35,500 nucleotides of DNA from Cristatella mucedo (lineage: Eukaryota > Bryozoa > Phylactolaemata > Cristatellidae): NCBI GenBank assembly GCA_009760855.2, contig WPIO01000015.1, positions 3,147,001 to 3,182,500 of the forward strand. Direction: 5' to 3'. The notes below the pieces were generated by a model. It worked only from the letters and a program-made list of their open reading frames with translations, was not told where the DNA came from and searched no databases. The position numbers and the translations under genes are program-made. Shown here piece by piece: positions 31,861-35,500 of this stretch; the first letter of the stretch is position 1; every line of letters begins with the position of its first letter.

Positions 31861-31985
31861 AGCGGTTAAGGTGCTCGCCCCGACCTGGCTGAGGTCGTTA
31901 GCTCGAGCCCGGAGGCACATGTTAAGCGCCTGAATAGAGATTAAGCTCTTGGGGCGCTATACAAATGAATTATATATTCTATATA
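31861..31985 (+). mobile_element. SINE family A copy nested in the minus-strand L2
   Basis: The head agcggttaaggtgctcgccc, box-B-like agctcgagcccgg, and tail taagcgcctgaatagagatt then ggggcgctatacaaatgaat form a clean 125-base unit. L2 sequence is continuous on both sides (agctagttgattgtct before, cggtaaaccataagcc after). Confidence 0.85.
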
Positions 31986-32690
31986 CGGTAAACCATAAGC
32001 CATCTGAGCGATTGCGCACAGTGCGCTTAGTCAGAGGTGAAAAATCGTCGAGCATGTGAGCTAGTGTTGGTTGTAGGATTCTACCAATGATGATAGGTCC
32101 GAAGGGGGATTGATCAGCAGGGCTGAAGAAGATATTCTCAAGCGTACAGCATCGATGTCAAAGGTCTTGAGGTTTCGCGATTCAAATTGTGACTTTAGAT
32201 CCGGAGGAGGGCACACATTGTAGACAGAATGAGATCTGCATGTGATCAGGTACGCGGAATTTAAGAATAATAGGTGATGATAGCATGCAGCAGTAGGAAA
32301 AGTAGGTCGCGTGTGTGACCCCTGATGTGAGTAGCCTCATACAAATGAGCCAAAAGATAAAATGAGCCAGCAAGTGCGCGAAATTTGGCGCTGAGGGCGT
32401 CAGATAAGTTATCAAAGTGAATGTTGAAATCATTTATAACGAGAAAAGATTTATTTCTTGCACACAGAATTGAAATGAGATCAGAGAAATCGGAGATACA
32501 AAAGGACTTAGTACCTGGGAGGGCGATTGACTACTGCCACCATTGGTAGATTGCTGTCGGATAAGCTCAAAGCGATAGATTCGAAAGACTACTTCGAGGG
32601 GACTGCAAACGGTTTGTAATTGAAGGGTGAGCGTATGGCAATGCAGACTCCACCACCGGTTTCTATGGATATAGGACAGTGGTCAACAAA

Positions 32691-34539
32691 CTTTTCGGAC
32701 TACTAGGTTATTCCAGGAGGTCGAGAAGGTACACTGGTGAGCAGAGGCCATGCCCACTCCGCAGGGCAGGTTATGCATGCGTGGCCAGACGAGAAAACAG
32801 TCACAACAGACGCACAGCCGCGAACGCCAATTATCTCCCCGATCAGGTGCTTCTGTTTTATACGAGCACCTGACATCTGTTCTAGAAAGGAATACACGAC
32901 CCCACAGCTTGAGCTGCGACCAGGAGTAATGAAGGGGAACAAAACAACTGCAATTCAATTAGGCCGAATCCATAAATAACTAGGAGGAGTTAGGCAGGAC
33001 TGGAATACTACCTAGGCCCTAAATGGCCTAAAAGTACGAGTTGTCCGACCTCTGATCTGATCTGATGGGGTATGAAAGAAGGAGGAGCCCGTTGTTGTTG
33101 CGTCATTAATGGTCGGACTGTTAACCGATCTTAGCCAAGACTTTGTCAAGGCGAGCAGGTCGAGGCCTTTTTCAGAAATTATGTCACATTATCAGGAGTT
33201 TATTGCAGATTTAGCAAGAATTCCAAAGACAAGCCTTAAACTGGGCCGTAGGGAATATAACAGGCCTGATGGCCACTAAGTTGCAGAGATTCACTGCACT
33301 GCTTGAGGGAGATCGCTCATGGTGGTTCGACACAGTTCTCGGAATTCTAAATGAACAATGAACATGAACATGGCCTCCGATCGCCGCCACGGCGAATGCT
33401 GCTGTGCCTTTCTTTCGTTTTTATAGGATTCACGCACCTTTTCAATAGCAATCGCATCTTTGAATGCATTTGAAAAGGACGATAACAAAACGATACTAGG
33501 TGCGCACGACCGCACTCAATAACCAGGTTACAAGCAACCGACGAATCAAACGCGTCAGCAGGCGTACGTGAAGGTAACTAAGCGCCGGGCCGTAGGCGTT
33601 TAAATGCCCATAGGCACGTTTTTTCTTACACGCTACGGTCAAATAACAAACAGATAAGCTTCAAACAGACTTTAGTTGCGTCGGTATGCAACGTTCTGCC
33701 GTACACAACGTTCGAAGGAACTTCGATTTTCGGAAGAGAATTCTTCAACGGACAAGAAAAAGTAGCAGCACCTGGGGTCGGGAGTACAAACAAAGCTCTC
33801 AGCCTTCAAAAGCATCCATCCTACACCCAACTTTTCTCTACAGTTGCGTTTTGGCGCTGCCTCGCAGCGCCAATGGCGAATATGTCGTGTGACTTTTGAC
33901 TGGGAGAAACTCGACATTCTTACCCGGGTCGAGTTGAACAAGCTGAATAAGCAGGACTTATTCTGTCATGTAGATGATTAAAAAGATCTAGAAAACTGAG
34001 ATTAGGAAAGATAATCTGAGAAAAGAATGTCGAGTGTCCCAGATCGCTTTTGGATCTTATGACAACCGGACGATGCTTTTATTGCTGTCTGAGGCCTGGC
34101 GTGGGCTCACTAATCGGGGCAAGACTTGAGCGATTGCCGAAAGGCATCGGATCTCCGGTTAGCGACTGAGTGGGCGCGCTGCTTCAAGACGGCCAGAGGG
34201 ATTCAAAGCTTGCTCCAGACAATCAGCGACAGCGACAGTGCCGCTCGGCCTTCGGCTTCGTACCGGTGCCGCCGCCGCCGCTCTTTGCCGGCAATCGTTC
34301 GCGGTCGTAAGTGGACTCTCGCGAGTGCGTCCCGCAGCAGCTGTTAGCTGGTGATCGAGCGGTCGACAAAGTAGGTGAATGACTCGTGACAGAAAAAGCA
34401 AAGATATGCGGTGCTGAGCATCGTATTCGCAGCAGTTGTTTTGCTGCGGCGAAATCTTGCACTTTGCACTGCCTAGGCATATCGCGTGAAGCAACGGCTG
34501 ACAAGAAAACCATCCTAGCAGATGATCCTTACGACGCAA
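32691..34539. other. Region without supported gene
   Basis: Beyond the L2 end at about 32690 I found no exon, SINE box or LINE motif. Short open frames lack any recognisable signature. Confidence 0.45.
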
Positions 34540-34702
34540 GAGATGAGCTCTCTTTCTCTCGCTTTATCTCTTTATCGCTCTCTCTCCCTGTTTCTCTGTC
34601 TCTGTCCCTCTGTTTCTCTCGACCTCTCTCTCTGTCTGTCTCTGTCTGTCTGTCTGTCTGTCTGTCTGCCTGCCTGTCTGTCTGTCTGTCTGTCTGCCTG
34701 CC

Positions 34703-34735
<33 letters not shown>

Positions 34736-34740
34736 GCCTC
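34540..34740. repeat. TCTC / TCTG-rich simple repeat
   Basis: A pyrimidine-rich TCTC block (34550-34635) grades into TGTC repeats with TGCC interruptions (34636-34738). Open frames here are repeat artefacts. Confidence 0.93.
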
Positions 34741-34987
34741 TATCTTTCTCTATTTTCGTGTCAAGCCCTTTCAGGCTGCAACAGCTGTTAACTGGCAACG
34801 CGATCGTGAATATTGTGAGATTATGAAACACTCGTACTTCCTATCATGATTAAAGCAGAAACCGAGAATTCTCTTTTGCCAGTAACGTAATTTAATTCTT
34901 CGCTGGTTACGACCTGCCCGCGCTTCCTAGTCAAGTGACGGACGGAGAGACAAGTAAAGATGCTCAACGTGTACGATTTATAATATA

Positions 34988-35130
34988 TATAATTTATTTG
35001 TATAGCTAGCTCCCTAAGAGAACTTAATCTCTACTCAGGCGCTTTAAATATGCTTCGAAGCTCAAGCCCACGACCTCAGCCAGACCTTGGCCGGGGTGAG
35101 CACCTTGACCTTTGAACCGAACCAGCTCGG
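34988..35130 (-). mobile_element. SINE family A copy, minus strand
   Basis: The reverse strand reads ggtcaaggtgctcaccccgg, ggctgaggtcgtgggcttga, then taaagcgcctgagtagagat and agctatacaaataaatt. The head agrees with the 31861 copy, including the ggctgaggtcgt segment. Confidence 0.8.
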
Positions 35131-35500
35131 CGATTGAGGAGACTATCTCCTTCTTCAGCACCAACCTCAAACTCTCCTTGACTACGCTAGGCAGGGGTTT
35201 TGGCTAAAGCCATTACGTTTGGCGAGGCTGCTGGCAGCCAAATATATGCACCCCCGAGGGCGACATCGTGTCGTGCGAGTTGATGGAGATGACAGGCTGA
35301 AGTCGTACCATCATCAGTATTCCCTATGAGAGCAAACACGCGAACCACACTAACGAATGCCATCCCGTACAGGCTGACGCAAGGACACAATCTGTCACCG
35401 TTGGGGACATGATTCCTTCTTAAGGCCTTGCATCGGTCGGCGCTCGTGACACACCGGGCTGCGACTGGCACGTCTTTGACGTCACTTGGCTGTTCAGCAT

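Noticed and set aside
34386-34831. Long open frames in the TCTG-rich block on both strands
   Set aside because: They are repeat-driven reading frames of Leu/Ser/Cys or Asp/Arg/Gln with no domain.

Overview
This is eukaryotic, almost certainly invertebrate metazoan, genomic DNA. The evidence is spliced coding exons with GT/AG borders, many LINE and SINE copies with an L2-type 3' tail, a Tc1 relic and long microsatellites. There is no prokaryotic operon structure. The phylum cannot be fixed from the sequence alone.

The only host gene I can support runs on the + strand from about 3880 to 23234. Eight exons splice in frame into a predicted protein of about 875 residues. The order is an acidic, Gln/Ala-rich cytosolic N-terminus, one transmembrane helix ending in a G-x-G-H-x-x-G pattern, a coiled-coil series spread over four to five small exons, a large Ala/Ser-rich region with N-glycosylation sequons, and a Trp-rich C-terminus. 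This architecture and the transmembrane motif match the CCPG1/PBXIP1 family. CCPG1 is a single-pass ER membrane protein and ER-phagy receptor in vertebrates. The 5' end of the gene is uncertain.

The introns and the downstream flank are crowded with mobile DNA. There is one long but inactivated L2-clade LINE (5576-8798), three more large truncated copies (21690-22879; 26570-28752; 30525-32690 on the minus strand), an older RT relic broken by insertions (12345-13225) and at least five shorter fragments. A short LINE 3' tail that can fold into a stem-loop occurs 15 times, both on LINE copies and on a tRNA-derived SINE (family A, four copies). A second tRNA-derived SINE (family B, two full copies and one tail) carries a different 3' end. 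A Tc1-like DDE transposase relic lies at 17745-18090.

Other structure: (CA)n at 17007, (TA)n at 26492, (AG)n at 30717 inside a LINE reverse transcriptase, a TCTG-rich block at 34540-34740, a 56-bp-arm inverted repeat at 24903-25027, a 38-bp perfect palindrome at 15080-15117, and a G-quadruplex-type tract just upstream of exon 7. No second host gene, RNA gene or CRISPR array could be supported.
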